Assembly (NCBI GenBank): GCA_002408205.1
Contig: DHQY01000003.1
Span: forward strand, 1 to 64,000
DNA length: 64,000 nt
Origin: Bacteroidales bacterium UBA5326
Lineage (GTDB): Bacteria > Bacteroidota > Bacteroidia > Bacteroidales > UBA932
Direction of reading: 5' to 3'
How positions within the stretch are numbered: the first letter of the stretch is position 1; every line of letters begins with the position of its first letter. Shown in pieces: positions 17,546 through 25,782 of the stretch. The notes under the pieces were generated by a model that was given only the letters and a program-made list of their open reading frames with translations, was not told where the DNA came from and ran no database searches. Made by a program: the position numbers and the translations under genes.

Positions 17546-18574
17546 ATGAAAGAATGGTTATTGGGAAAAACCCAGGAAGAGCTTACTGCATTGTGTATTG
17601 GCATGGGGCTGCCTCGCTTTACCGGGGGGCAAATTGCCCAATGGGTTTATAAAAAGGGAATTACAGAGATAGGCCAGATGACCAATCTCTCCATGACCGC
17701 CAGGGAAAAGCTCGGTGAAAAATACCAGGTGGGAGGTCCGGAGCCCCTTACATCGCAGCTTTCATCTGACGGTACCAGAAAGTATTTATTTCCCTCACTT
17801 AAGGCCGCAACCACAGGAATAGAAGCGGTAGTTATACCCGATGACGACAGGGCTACTCTTTGTATTTCTTCACAGGCGGGTTGTCAGATGGGTTGCCAAT
17901 TCTGCATGACGGCCCGGATGGGATTCCGGGGGAATCTGACTGCCGGCGAGATTGCAGGCCAGTTCTTAAGGGTTGAAGAAACCGGAAGTTTGACCAATGT
18001 AGTTTACATGGGTATGGGAGAGCCGTTCAATAACTGGCAGGAGGTATCACGGTCGTTGGAAATCTTTACTTCGGACTGGGGATTTGCCTGGAGTCCCAGG
18101 CGCATTACTGTTTCTTCGGTAGGGATATTGCCGATGCTCGATACTTTTATGCATACCACACAGGTACATCTGGCTATTAGCCTTCATAATCCGTTCGATG
18201 CCGAGAGGACATTACTCATGCCCGTTCAGAAAGCTTATCCCATAAGCCGCGTGGTCAGGCAGCTGAGGCAGTACGATTTTCACGGACAGCGCAGACTTAG
18301 TTTTGAATATATAATGTTTGACGGATGGAACGACACCCAACGTCATGCGGCAGCTTTACTGCAATTGCTCAGGGGACTGGAGTGCAGAATAAATCTCATC
18401 CGGTTCCATGCCATCCCCGATTTCCCGATGAAACCCTCTCCCGACCCGGTAATAGAAGCGTTTAAAGAAAGACTTAATAATGCCGGACTAATAACGACCG
18501 TAAGGGCTTCAAGAGGTATGGACATACTGGCCGCCTGTGGAATGCTGAGCGGCAAACAATTAAACGCACAATGA
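17546..18574 (+). CDS. rlmN: 23S rRNA (adenine2503-C2)/tRNA (adenine37-C2) methyltransferase RlmN
   Basis: RlmN is a radical SAM enzyme that methylates A2503 of 23S rRNA and A37 of some tRNAs. The 342-residue protein has the CxxxCxxC cluster site at Cys113, Cys117 and Cys120 (CQMGCQFC), GMGEPFNNW for SAM binding, and the C-terminal conserved Cys in RASRGMDILAACGM. The first residues (MKEWLLGKTQEEL) match the usual N-terminus, so ATG 17546 is the start even though it is just 4 bases after a -7 box. recX follows with an ATGA overlap. Confidence 0.95.
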   Translation: MKEWLLGKTQEELTALCIGMGLPRFTGGQIAQWVYKKGITEIGQMTNLSMTAREKLGEKYQVGGPEPLTSQLSSDGTRKYLFPSLKAATTGIEAVVIPDDDRATLCISSQAGCQMGCQFCMTARMGFRGNLTAGEIAGQFLRVEETGSLTNVVYMGMGEPFNNWQEVSRSLEIFTSDWGFAWSPRRITVSSVGILPMLDTFMHTTQVHLAISLHNPFDAERTLLMPVQKAYPISRVVRQLRQYDFHGQRRLSFEYIMFDGWNDTQRHAAALLQLLRGLECRINLIRFHAIPDFPMKPSPDPVIEAFKERLNNAGLITTVRASRGMDILAACGMLSGKQLNAQ

Positions 18575-19056
18575 CAGACAGGCAGGTACCCCGGGAAGCC
18601 CGTTTGCTCTCTATGATGCAGAGCCAGTGCAGCCGGCAGGAATTATGTCGCAATGATATTCGTCGCAGACTGGAAAAGAGGGGCGCTGAACCGGCAGTAA
18701 TCGAAAGGATTATTGGACAGTTATGTGAAGACCGTTTTCTGGATGAAGAACGGTATGCGGGAGCTTATATCAGAGATAAAATCCGGTTTCAGGGCTGGGG
18801 GCCCGCCAAAGTATCCGGAATGCTCAGAATCAAGGGAATACCGGATGATGTTATTCAGGAGGCTCTGTCCGTGACCGATCAAACGCTGTTCGAAGAAAAC
18901 CTTAAAGATGCGCTGCTCAGGAAAAATAAAACAATCAAAGAGGCTGATTCCCGGAAGCGCTACGCAAAACTCGTCCGGTTCGGTCTGGGAAAAGGTTATG
19001 GTTATCTGCAAATAGCCAGGTGTTTGACTCTTTTAAAAATATTCATGCCGGAATGA
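18571..19056 (+). CDS. recX: Regulatory protein RecX
   Basis: RecX binds and inhibits the RecA filament. The 161-residue product is all-helical with repeated three-helix units: the family signature SRQELCRNDIRRRLEKRG near residue 20, then EDRFLDEERYAGAYIRDKIRFQGWGPAKV (about 50-80), typical of RecX. It overlaps rlmN by 4 bp. recA is the neighbouring divergent gene, so the functional pair is close but not cotranscribed. Confidence 0.88.
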   Translation: MTDRQVPREARLLSMMQSQCSRQELCRNDIRRRLEKRGAEPAVIERIIGQLCEDRFLDEERYAGAYIRDKIRFQGWGPAKVSGMLRIKGIPDDVIQEALSVTDQTLFEENLKDALLRKNKTIKEADSRKRYAKLVRFGLGKGYGYLQIARCLTLLKIFMPE

Positions 19057-19063
19057 ATTATTT

Positions 19064-19093
19064 TTTGCTGAATAGAAATTCTTGTTATCTTTG
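19064..19093 (+). promoter_or_regulatory. Strong promoter of the 54-residue gene
   Basis: TTTG (19064-19067), an 18-bp spacer and TATCTTTG (19086-19093) match the Bacteroidetes consensus well. The start codon of the small gene is 48 bases after the box, leaving a 5' leader of about 40 bases that is very A/T-rich before the ATG, a feature of well-translated Bacteroidetes genes. Confidence 0.82.
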
Positions 19094-19141
19094 TGTTTCA
19101 TAAAAGAGGCCATTTAATTTATTAACTTAAATATTTTTGTT

Positions 19142-19306
19142 ATGTTTATCACTCTTTCAACAATCGTTTCCGCTTGGTTGGAATCAATTATTACCTATTT
19201 TTGGGGAACAAGCGCTTGGGATACTCTCGAAGCATGGTGGCTTACCATTGTAGAAGTGCTTCAGAACATCTTCACATTCAGCTTTAGCGGTCCTACCCCT
19301 GTTTAG
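19142..19306 (+). CDS. 54-residue Trp-rich acidic hydrophobic small protein, unknown function
   Basis: This open frame runs from ATG 19142 to TAG 19306. I do not recognise a family. The product has five Trp (positions 12, 21, 26, 32, 33), many Ile, Val, Leu and Phe, four acidic residues (Glu14, Asp27, Glu30, Glu38) and no Lys, Arg, His or Cys. Residues 8-21 and 29-46 could form amphipathic or membrane-lying helices; the end is FSGPTPV. There is no signal peptide. It has its own consensus promoter upstream and a hairpin terminator downstream, so it is a monocistronic unit, which argues for a real gene. It is possibly a small membrane-active or membrane-associated protein; that is inference from composition. 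Confidence 0.68.
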   Translation: MFITLSTIVSAWLESIITYFWGTSAWDTLEAWWLTIVEVLQNIFTFSFSGPTPV

Positions 19307-19340
19307 TATTTTATAAGCACCTGATCAGTGCCTGAATCAT

Positions 19341-19374
19341 GAGGCTGTCTCGTACGAAGGCAGCTTCTTTTGTT
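19341..19374 (+). terminator. Probable terminator of the 54-residue gene
   Basis: GAGGCTG (19341-19347) pairs with CAGCTTC (19361-19367) with one G-T pair; the loop itself holds the self-complementary TCGTACGA. Ts follow (19368-19375, with one G). The next gene starts at 19376, so its transcript would need to pass this hairpin or start elsewhere. Confidence 0.65.
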
Positions 19375-19375
19375 T

Positions 19376-19930
19376 ATGGCGGTTCATATAATAGATGATA
19401 TTCCTTTCACCCTCATCCGGTGCGCCAGACGTTCGGTAGGACTTTCGGTCCGTCCGGACGGAAGTGTACATGTCCGGGCTCCTTTATGGCTACCGGAGCG
19501 TACAATATACAAAATGATGAAAGAACGTATTCCATGGATCAGGGCAAGGCGGCAGGCGGCAGGAAAACAGATAATGATTCCGCCGGATGGTCCTGAATTA
19601 AAGAAATTAAAAATTGCGGCCCGGGAGCGATTTATGTCTTTGGCTGCACCATGGATTGAAAGATTCGAAATCCGCTATGGAGTGTCTCCTCTCCGGTGGA
19701 CCCTGAGGGATATGAATTCGAGATGGGGCAGTTGTTCCATGACCACGCGCAGAATCACGCTTAATCTTAAATTATTCCACAAACCCGATGAATGCGTGGA
19801 ATATGTAATTGTACACGAGTTATGTCACTTATTGTATCCCAATCACGGAAAGAAATTTTATGAACTTTTATCTTCGGAACTGCCCGACTGGAAATTAAAA
19901 AAGAAATTGCTGAACAATAAAATTATATAG
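19376..19930 (+). CDS. YgjP-like M48-type metallopeptidase domain protein (DUF45)
   Basis: The 184-residue protein matches the YgjP/DUF45 family: RDMNSRWGSCSMTTRRITLNL near the middle, then EYVIVHELCHLLYPNHGKKFYELL, with the zinc-binding HExxH-type HELCH and a downstream NHG. It is probably a soluble zinc protein; substrates are poorly known. ATG 19376 is chosen over an in-frame TTG at 19370. It begins right after the terminator of the small gene and ends 2 bp before prfB, so it is likely expressed with prfB. Confidence 0.87.
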   Translation: MAVHIIDDIPFTLIRCARRSVGLSVRPDGSVHVRAPLWLPERTIYKMMKERIPWIRARRQAAGKQIMIPPDGPELKKLKIAARERFMSLAAPWIERFEIRYGVSPLRWTLRDMNSRWGSCSMTTRRITLNLKLFHKPDECVEYVIVHELCHLLYPNHGKKFYELLSSELPDWKLKKKLLNNKII

Positions 19931-19932
19931 CC

Positions 19933-21016
19933 ATGTATTCACCCGATAATTATAAAAACCTGTTGCAACGCGGGCAACGGTTGAGGAGGTTTCTTTGACG
20001 TTGAAGCCAAAGAAATCCGCCTGGAGAGTCTGAGCCGGGAAATAGAAGCCCCGGGGTTCTGGAATAATCCCAAAACAGCGGAGCAAAGTCTTAAAATACA
20101 GGCTTCGCTTAAAGCTTCTGTTGATAAGTATTACCGGATAAAATCAAATCTGGAAGACCTTCAGGTTCTTGCAGACCTTGAGGCGCCACAGGAAGAACTG
20201 AATGAGATGTACGACAATGTTGCCCGGCTAATAGAGGACGAAGAGCTTAAAAGTATGCTTAGTGCCGAGGGAGATAACATGGGCGCCCTGTTAAAGATTA
20301 ATTCGGGCGCCGGTGGTACCGAGAGCAACGATTGGTCGGCCATGCTCATGCGAATGTACATAAGATGGGGGGAGCGGAACGGGTACAAGGTGCGTGTTCA
20401 TGATATGCTGGACGGAGAGGAAGCCGGAATAAAATCCTGTACCATTGAATTCGAAGGATCGTATGCCTACGGTTATCTTAAAGCAGAAAACGGGGTGCAT
20501 CGGCTGGTTAGGATATCTCCTTTTAATGCCCAGGGAAAACGGCAGACCACTTTCTCGTCTGTTTTTGTCTATCCGGCTGTTGATGACTCTATTGAAATTG
20601 AAATCAATCCTGCCGATCTGGAGTGGGATACATACCGTTCCAGCGGTGCAGGCGGTCAGAATGTCAATAAAGTAGAGACGGGGGTACGGGTACGCCATAT
20701 TCCAACGGGAATCGTAGTGGAGAACACCGAGACCCGGAGCCAGTTCGATAACCGTCAGAATGCCTTACGCATTTTGAAATCTCATCTTTATGAACTGGAG
20801 CTTGAAAAACGCAGAGAAAAAGAAGCCGAGCTGGAAGGTCAGAAAAAGAAAATTGAGTGGGGCTCCCAGATCCGGTCCTATACATTACATCCTTACAAAA
20901 TGGTCAAAGATCACCGCACAGGGTATGAAATGACCGATACCCAGGCTGTTTTGGACGGAGACATTAACGGATTTATCCATACATTCCTTCTTGGAGGGTC
21001 CGCCGATGGCGCTTAA
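19933..21016 (+). CDS. prfB: Peptide chain release factor 2, programmed +1 frameshift
   Basis: RF2 reads UGA and UAA stops. Translation from ATG 19933 runs 21 codons to an in-frame TGA (19996-19998) and must shift +1 at CTT-TGA-C to continue in the frame used to 21016, giving about 360 residues. The main frame has the RF2 stop-reading motif SPF (in RISPFNAQGKRQT) and the catalytic GGQ (SSGAGGQNVNKVE). Without the shift only 21 residues are made, so RF2 regulates itself: low RF2 slows UGA reading and favours shifting. Its end overlaps the helicase gene by 11 bp. Confidence 0.96.
19984..19999 (+). promoter_or_regulatory. RF2 programmed frameshift site
   Basis: AGGAGG (19984-19989), three bases TTT, then CTTTGAC (19993-19999). 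The parts and spacing equal those of the E. coli prfB site: an internal Shine-Dalgarno, the slippery CUU codon, the UGA stop and a following C. The AGGAGG can pair with the 16S anti-SD near 98-103 of this same window. Confidence 0.95.
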
Positions 21017-24000
21017 GGTGTATAAAGCTTCTGCCGGTACGGGAAAAACGTACAGACTGGCGCTCACCTACCTTAAATTATTGCTGGGTGATGCCCGCTC
21101 TTTCGATCCCAATGCGTTTTCACGTATCCTGGCGGTAACATTCACCAATAAAGCGACCGAAGAAATGAAAACCAGGATCCTCGAAACGCTCAGGGCTCTT
21201 GCACTGGGCCGGGCCATTCCAATGGCAGATGATCTTGTAAGTGAAACCGGCCTGTCTGTTGAAACAATAACCGAACGTGCACAGATTATTCACGAGCGAA
21301 TCCTGCACCGGTATGCTTTTTTTTCTGTGTCTACGCTCGATGCATTTTTCCAACGTATACTGCATGCTTTTGAGCTCGAAGCCGGGCTGTCGCCCGGTTA
21401 TTCAGTGGATCTGGACACACCCCTGCTGATTGAGAAAACTGCCGCTCAGGTTACCGATGAAGTCCTTGAAGATGAATCGTTGCGTGATTGGCTGAGCCGT
21501 TTGATCCGCGAAAAAGTCAACAGCTCGGAAAAATGGGACGTTAACAAAATATTGCAGGATGTAGGTTATGAAGTCGTAAGGGAATCTTTCCGTTCTTTTG
21601 GTAGTTCTTTTGCCGATAAATTATCGGATAAATCTTTTTTAAAACAATTTTTAGACGATCTGCAAAATATCACGGGTTCTTTCAGAAAAACGATGGCCTC
21701 GTATGGAGAACAGGCTCTTACGATCATTCATAAACATGGCTTCACGCCCGATGATTTTCCTTATAAAACATCTTCTTTTGCGCAGTATTTCAAGAAAATA
21801 TCTCAACCTTCTCCGGCTGCAGATTTGTACATACCCGGATCCCGTGTGCTGGACGCTCGCGACGGGGTTGATAATATGTGGAAAGGGAAGTCCTCTCCTC
21901 CGGGAATAGATCGTCTGCAGGATGAATTAATGCCTGTTCTCATAGCATGTACCGGTCATTTTCAGGATCATTTTCCTGCCTATGCGACAGCTGTTTCTGT
22001 ACTCGAACAACTGCCCAAAATGGGTCTTCTTGCTGATGTAAGCCGCACTATGAGACGCATTCAGGCGGAAGAGAACAAACTGAATATAGGAGATTCAACC
22101 TATCTGCTCAGCCAATTGGTAGGTGACGGCAATGCTCCCTTCATATACGAAAAAATGGGGGCGTTCTTCTCTTCATTCCTGCTGGATGAATTTCAGGATA
22201 CATCTTATTTACAGTGGAAAAATATCCGTCCTTTGCTTTTGGAAGGTCTTGCACAGGGAGACGACTCCCTGATAGTGGGAGATGTAAAGCAATCTATTTA
22301 CCGCTGGAGAAACAGCGACTGGAGGATATTGGGAGAAGAGGTCGTCCGGGATTCTGCCCTTCAGATCCAGGGCATTGAGTGTAATACATTACGTATAAAC
22401 TGGAGAAGCCGCACTGCAATTGTAGGTTTTGTCAATATACTTATAGACGGGCTCAGGGAATCCCTGACCGGGGAGATTAAAAAGAGGCTCTTGGAGTATA
22501 CTGCGCTTGACCAAACGCAGAAAGAGTACCTCCAAACGTTATTGGAAAGGGCTTATGAATCGCACCGGGAGGATTGTTCGCCGGCAACGTCAGATCTTAG
22601 TCCCGGCTATGTCCGGACTGAGTCTTTCTATGATAACGATCAGGAATCATCCTACCAGCAGTCGCTTGACGCCCTGCAGAAGTTGCTGGCTTCCCTGCAG
22701 GACAGGGGCTATTCTTTACAGGATATCATCCTGCTTGTAAGAACAAAAAAAGACGGACAAATCCTGATGGATCATTTTTTGAGGTATAGACGGGAAAATC
22801 CGGGAGATACGCATTGTTACGACTTTATTTCTGCTGATTCCCTGCGTCTGGACGCATCACCCTATGTTCGTCTGAGCGTTGCCCTGCTTAGAAAAGCACT
22901 CTATCCCGGTGACGACTGCAATACAGAGGTGGTACGTCAGCTGGAACGACAGCTCGGCGGCGCAAAAGTGTCTGACGATGAAGCCTTTACCCGGACAATG
23001 CGCACCATGCCTGTTTCAGATGCTTTTGAGGCCATTGTGCGCCGGATGGGCTGGATGGAATGTATTCAGGCACTCCCTTATCTGCAGGAATTACACGATG
23101 TGTTACTGGCTTTTTCAGACAAAGAGAGTGGTGGCTTGTATGCATTCCTAAGATGGTGGGAAAACAAGGGTCACGATACCATGCTGACCTCTGAATTTCC
23201 TGGTGCTGCCATCCGAATACTTACCATTCACAAAGCCAAGGGACTTGAGGCTCCGGTCGTAATCGTTCCATTCTGTAACTGGAAGCTCGACACCCGTGCA
23301 GGTAACTATATTTTGTGGGCGGGCACAGAACAGGCTCCATTCAATCGGTTGGAAAAACTCCCTGTAACATACAAAGACAATTTATTGCAAACGTATTTTG
23401 CCGGTGACTATTTTACGGAATATGCCCAGCGTCTGCTCGATGCGCTCAATATGCTATATGTGGCCATTACCAGACCCGCCGATGAATTGTATCTGTTCCT
23501 GGTGCAACAGAAAAAATCGACAAAAGAGATAGCGGGCCATATAGAAGATGTGCTGGGAGATCGGCGTGAATTCGGGGAACCGCTGTCCGCTAAGGATATT
23601 AGACAACGGCATAATAATAAATCATCCCTGACTGCGAACAACGTTTACAGCTTAAAGGTATATCCTTCTGGTGATTTCAACGAGTCGCTCAAGCTGGCCT
23701 ACAGGGAGGATGAATTTGATTTTTCCCAAGACAGCTCCATGCGCCAGTGGGGTATTATTCTGCATAAGGCTTTATCGCGTATGACAGTGCAGGAAGATGC
23801 TCCGCGTGTGCTGGAAGAACTTGTCGCAGAAGGCGAACTCTCCGGCAACGTACAGACGGTGCAACAATATGCTGAGGCTATTGCCCGGGCTTTATCCAAT
23901 TCTCCGGCCCGGGAATGGTTTGACGGATCGTGGACGGTGAGGAATGAAATAGCGATTCTCGGACCAAAGGGACAATTACGTCCAGACCGAATACTTGAAA

Positions 24001-24143
24001 AAAATGGGCGGATGGTGGTAATCGATTATAAATTCGGGAAACCCCATCCATCACATCAACGCCAGATCAATTCGTACGTTGCCGCTCTGCGGCGAATGGG
24101 CTTTCAGGATGTACAAGGGCATCTGTGGTATATTACCCTTTAG
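21006..24143 (+). CDS. AddA/RecB-like UvrD-family helicase with C-terminal PD-(D/E)XK nuclease
   Basis: From ATG 21006 (MALKVYKASAGTGKT) the protein has 1045 residues. It shows helicase motif I with Lys14, ILAVTFTNKATEEM (Ia), LLDEFQDTSYLQW (II), VGDVKQSIYRWRNSDW (III/IV), AIRILTIHKAKGLEAPVVIVPF (V) and LNMLYVAITRPADELYLF (VI), then a C-terminal RecB-family nuclease with RPDRI, VIDYKFGK and the QRQINSYVAAL motif. Such proteins process DNA double-strand breaks, usually with an AddB-type partner. No partner gene is adjacent. It overlaps prfB by 11 bp at its start and a D-aminoacylase gene by 11 bp at its end. Confidence 0.9.
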   Translation: MALKVYKASAGTGKTYRLALTYLKLLLGDARSFDPNAFSRILAVTFTNKATEEMKTRILETLRALALGRAIPMADDLVSETGLSVETITERAQIIHERILHRYAFFSVSTLDAFFQRILHAFELEAGLSPGYSVDLDTPLLIEKTAAQVTDEVLEDESLRDWLSRLIREKVNSSEKWDVNKILQDVGYEVVRESFRSFGSSFADKLSDKSFLKQFLDDLQNITGSFRKTMASYGEQALTIIHKHGFTPDDFPYKTSSFAQYFKKISQPSPAADLYIPGSRVLDARDGVDNMWKGKSSPPGIDRLQDELMPVLIACTGHFQDHFPAYATAVSVLEQLPKMGLLADVSRTMRRIQAEENKLNIGDSTYLLSQLVGDGNAPFIYEKMGAFFSSFLLDEFQDTSYLQWKNIRPLLLEGLAQGDDSLIVGDVKQSIYRWRNSDWRILGEEVVRDSALQIQGIECNTLRINWRSRTAIVGFVNILIDGLRESLTGEIKKRLLEYTALDQTQKEYLQTLLERAYESHREDCSPATSDLSPGYVRTESFYDNDQESSYQQSLDALQKLLASLQDRGYSLQDIILLVRTKKDGQILMDHFLRYRRENPGDTHCYDFISADSLRLDASPYVRLSVALLRKALYPGDDCNTEVVRQLERQLGGAKVSDDEAFTRTMRTMPVSDAFEAIVRRMGWMECIQALPYLQELHDVLLAFSDKESGGLYAFLRWWENKGHDTMLTSEFPGAAIRILTIHKAKGLEAPVVIVPFCNWKLDTRAGNYILWAGTEQAPFNRLEKLPVTYKDNLLQTYFAGDYFTEYAQRLLDALNMLYVAITRPADELYLFLVQQKKSTKEIAGHIEDVLGDRREFGEPLSAKDIRQRHNNKSSLTANNVYSLKVYPSGDFNESLKLAYREDEFDFSQDSSMRQWGIILHKALSRMTVQEDAPRVLEELVAEGELSGNVQTVQQYAEAIARALSNSPAREWFDGSWTVRNEIAILGPKGQLRPDRILEKNGRMVVIDYKFGKPHPSHQRQINSYVAALRRMGFQDVQGHLWYITL

Positions 24144-25782
24144 CCTGCAATATGTTACCTGCCAGAACACCGGTATGTTGTCCCTCAGATATGGTATGTA
24201 CCCCGTTTACCCAAACATGATGAATTCCACGGGCAAACCGGTGGGGCTGATCAAAGGTCGCCGTGTCAATGATTGTGTCCGGGTCGAAAACGACCAGATC
24301 GGCTGCGTACCCGGGTATCAAAAGGCCTCTGTTTTTAAGTCCGAGACGGGACGCCGGAAGGGACGTTATCTTTCGAACAGCCTGTGAGAGATCCATCATT
24401 TTTTCTTCCCGGCAATATTTCCCGAGGAAACGCGGAAACGTCCCGTAGGATCTGGGATGTGGTATGGTGGCAGACAAAGGCCCCCGGGGGGAGTAGACGC
24501 TTCCGTCCGAAGCCGGCATACCCAGGGGATGAGATAAAAACATTTTAACATTGTCTTCGGACATGGCAAAGGCAATAATATCGGTCCGCAAACGCTCTTC
24601 TACCAACAAATTACGGATAAATTCCCATAGGGAAACGCCTTTGACGGAGGCACACTGCTCCAGAGTCTTTCCCATACAGGTTTCTTTATTGGAAGGGAGT
24701 ACGCAGGCGGAAATGATCACATTGCCCGGACCGCCCAGTCTCTCAATACGCGAATTAGCATATTTTCCCAACTCTGTGGCTTTGGCCGGGTCAGTCAGAC
24801 GGGCTATTACGTCGTCGGCGGATCCTTGTCTTTCAGACAGGGGCAGGAAACTGGAAAGGCCCGTTGAGAAAGCAATATAGGGATATCTGTCAAAAGCCAC
24901 ATCCAGGCCATCCCTTTGTGCCTGCTCAATTATCCCGAGCATGGCCGGCCCTTTATGCCAGTTGGCGGGATTTTGTGCTTTCAGGTGAGATATCTGCAGC
25001 CGCACTCCGGCCTGTTTTGCCATATCAACGGTCTCGGTAATGGCTTCTTCCACACGATCGTCTTCGTTTCTCATATGGATGGCAAACAATCCGTCATGTA
25101 CCGCAACCACCTTCAAAAGTTCTACCAGTTCCCGGTTACTCGCATACGCTCCCGGAGCATACTCCAGCCCGCATGAAAGCCCTATGCTTCCCATTGATAG
25201 CTGACGGTCCAGCAGCCGTTTCATATCCCGAATCTGTTCATCGGTAGCCGGAGCAGCCCAATTGCCTATTACTGCCGAACGCAGTGAGCCCTGACCGGTA
25301 AATGAACAATAATTAATACCTGTTTTGCTTTTGTTAAGCGCTCCAAAGAATTGATCTGCATTTTCATACGGTCCTGCCGGAAATGGTGAATCACCGCAAT
25401 TGCCGCCTGCCTCGGTTGTGATGCCCTGGAAAATGCGACTGTCTCCCTGCGGACAGGTCAGCAGGTTGGTATCTGTATGAGAATGAAGGTCAATAAAACC
25501 GGGACTTACGGCAAGCCCGTGGACATCTATGAGCCTGTCTGCACTGTCGCCCAAAGATCCAAGAGCGCTAATCCTGCCATCCCGGATTCCGATGTCGGCT
25601 GTAAAAGGTTGAGTTCCTTCTCCGGAATAGACCAGTCCGTTCCTGATAATTGTATCGAAGCGTTGTGAAATATATAATATAGAAGATCTTCCGGCGAGTG
25701 TGCCGGAGGTTCCAAGCATTAGGCCTGATCCCAACAGGGCTCCCCTGCGGAGAAATTCTCTACGGGAAATACTGGATTTCAT
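24133..25782 (-). CDS. N-acyl-D-amino-acid deacylase (D-aminoacylase), exported
   Basis: A 549-residue amidohydrolase-superfamily protein. The N-terminus carries a twin-arginine-like signal (SRREFLRRGALLGSG), so it may be exported folded. Family motifs: VSPGFIDLHSHTDTNLL (metal HxH), TTEAGGNCGDSPFP, IHMRNEDDRVEEAI, LQISHLKA, AFDRYPY and the late RGPLSA and GYAADLVVFDPDTI. D-aminoacylases remove acyl groups from N-acyl-D-amino acids, possibly from cell wall material. It is third in a run with two apbE genes; its start overlaps the end of the nearer apbE by 23 bp. The exact substrate is not shown. Confidence 0.87.
   Translation of the reverse strand: MKSSISRREFLRRGALLGSGLMLGTSGTLAGRSSILYISQRFDTIIRNGLVYSGEGTQPFTADIGIRDGRISALGSLGDSADRLIDVHGLAVSPGFIDLHSHTDTNLLTCPQGDSRIFQGITTEAGGNCGDSPFPAGPYENADQFFGALNKSKTGINYCSFTGQGSLRSAVIGNWAAPATDEQIRDMKRLLDRQLSMGSIGLSCGLEYAPGAYASNRELVELLKVVAVHDGLFAIHMRNEDDRVEEAITETVDMAKQAGVRLQISHLKAQNPANWHKGPAMLGIIEQAQRDGLDVAFDRYPYIAFSTGLSSFLPLSERQGSADDVIARLTDPAKATELGKYANSRIERLGGPGNVIISACVLPSNKETCMGKTLEQCASVKGVSLWEFIRNLLVEERLRTDIIAFAMSEDNVKMFLSHPLGMPASDGSVYSPRGPLSATIPHPRSYGTFPRFLGKYCREEKMMDLSQAVRKITSLPASRLGLKNRGLLIPGYAADLVVFDPDTIIDTATFDQPHRFARGIHHVWVNGVHTISEGQHTGVLAGNILQAKG

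Noticed and set aside
20207..21016. A short, N-terminally truncated prfB starting at 20207
   Set aside because: The upstream frame with the CTTTGAC shift site and AGGAGG restores the full RF2 N-terminus, so the gene is whole.
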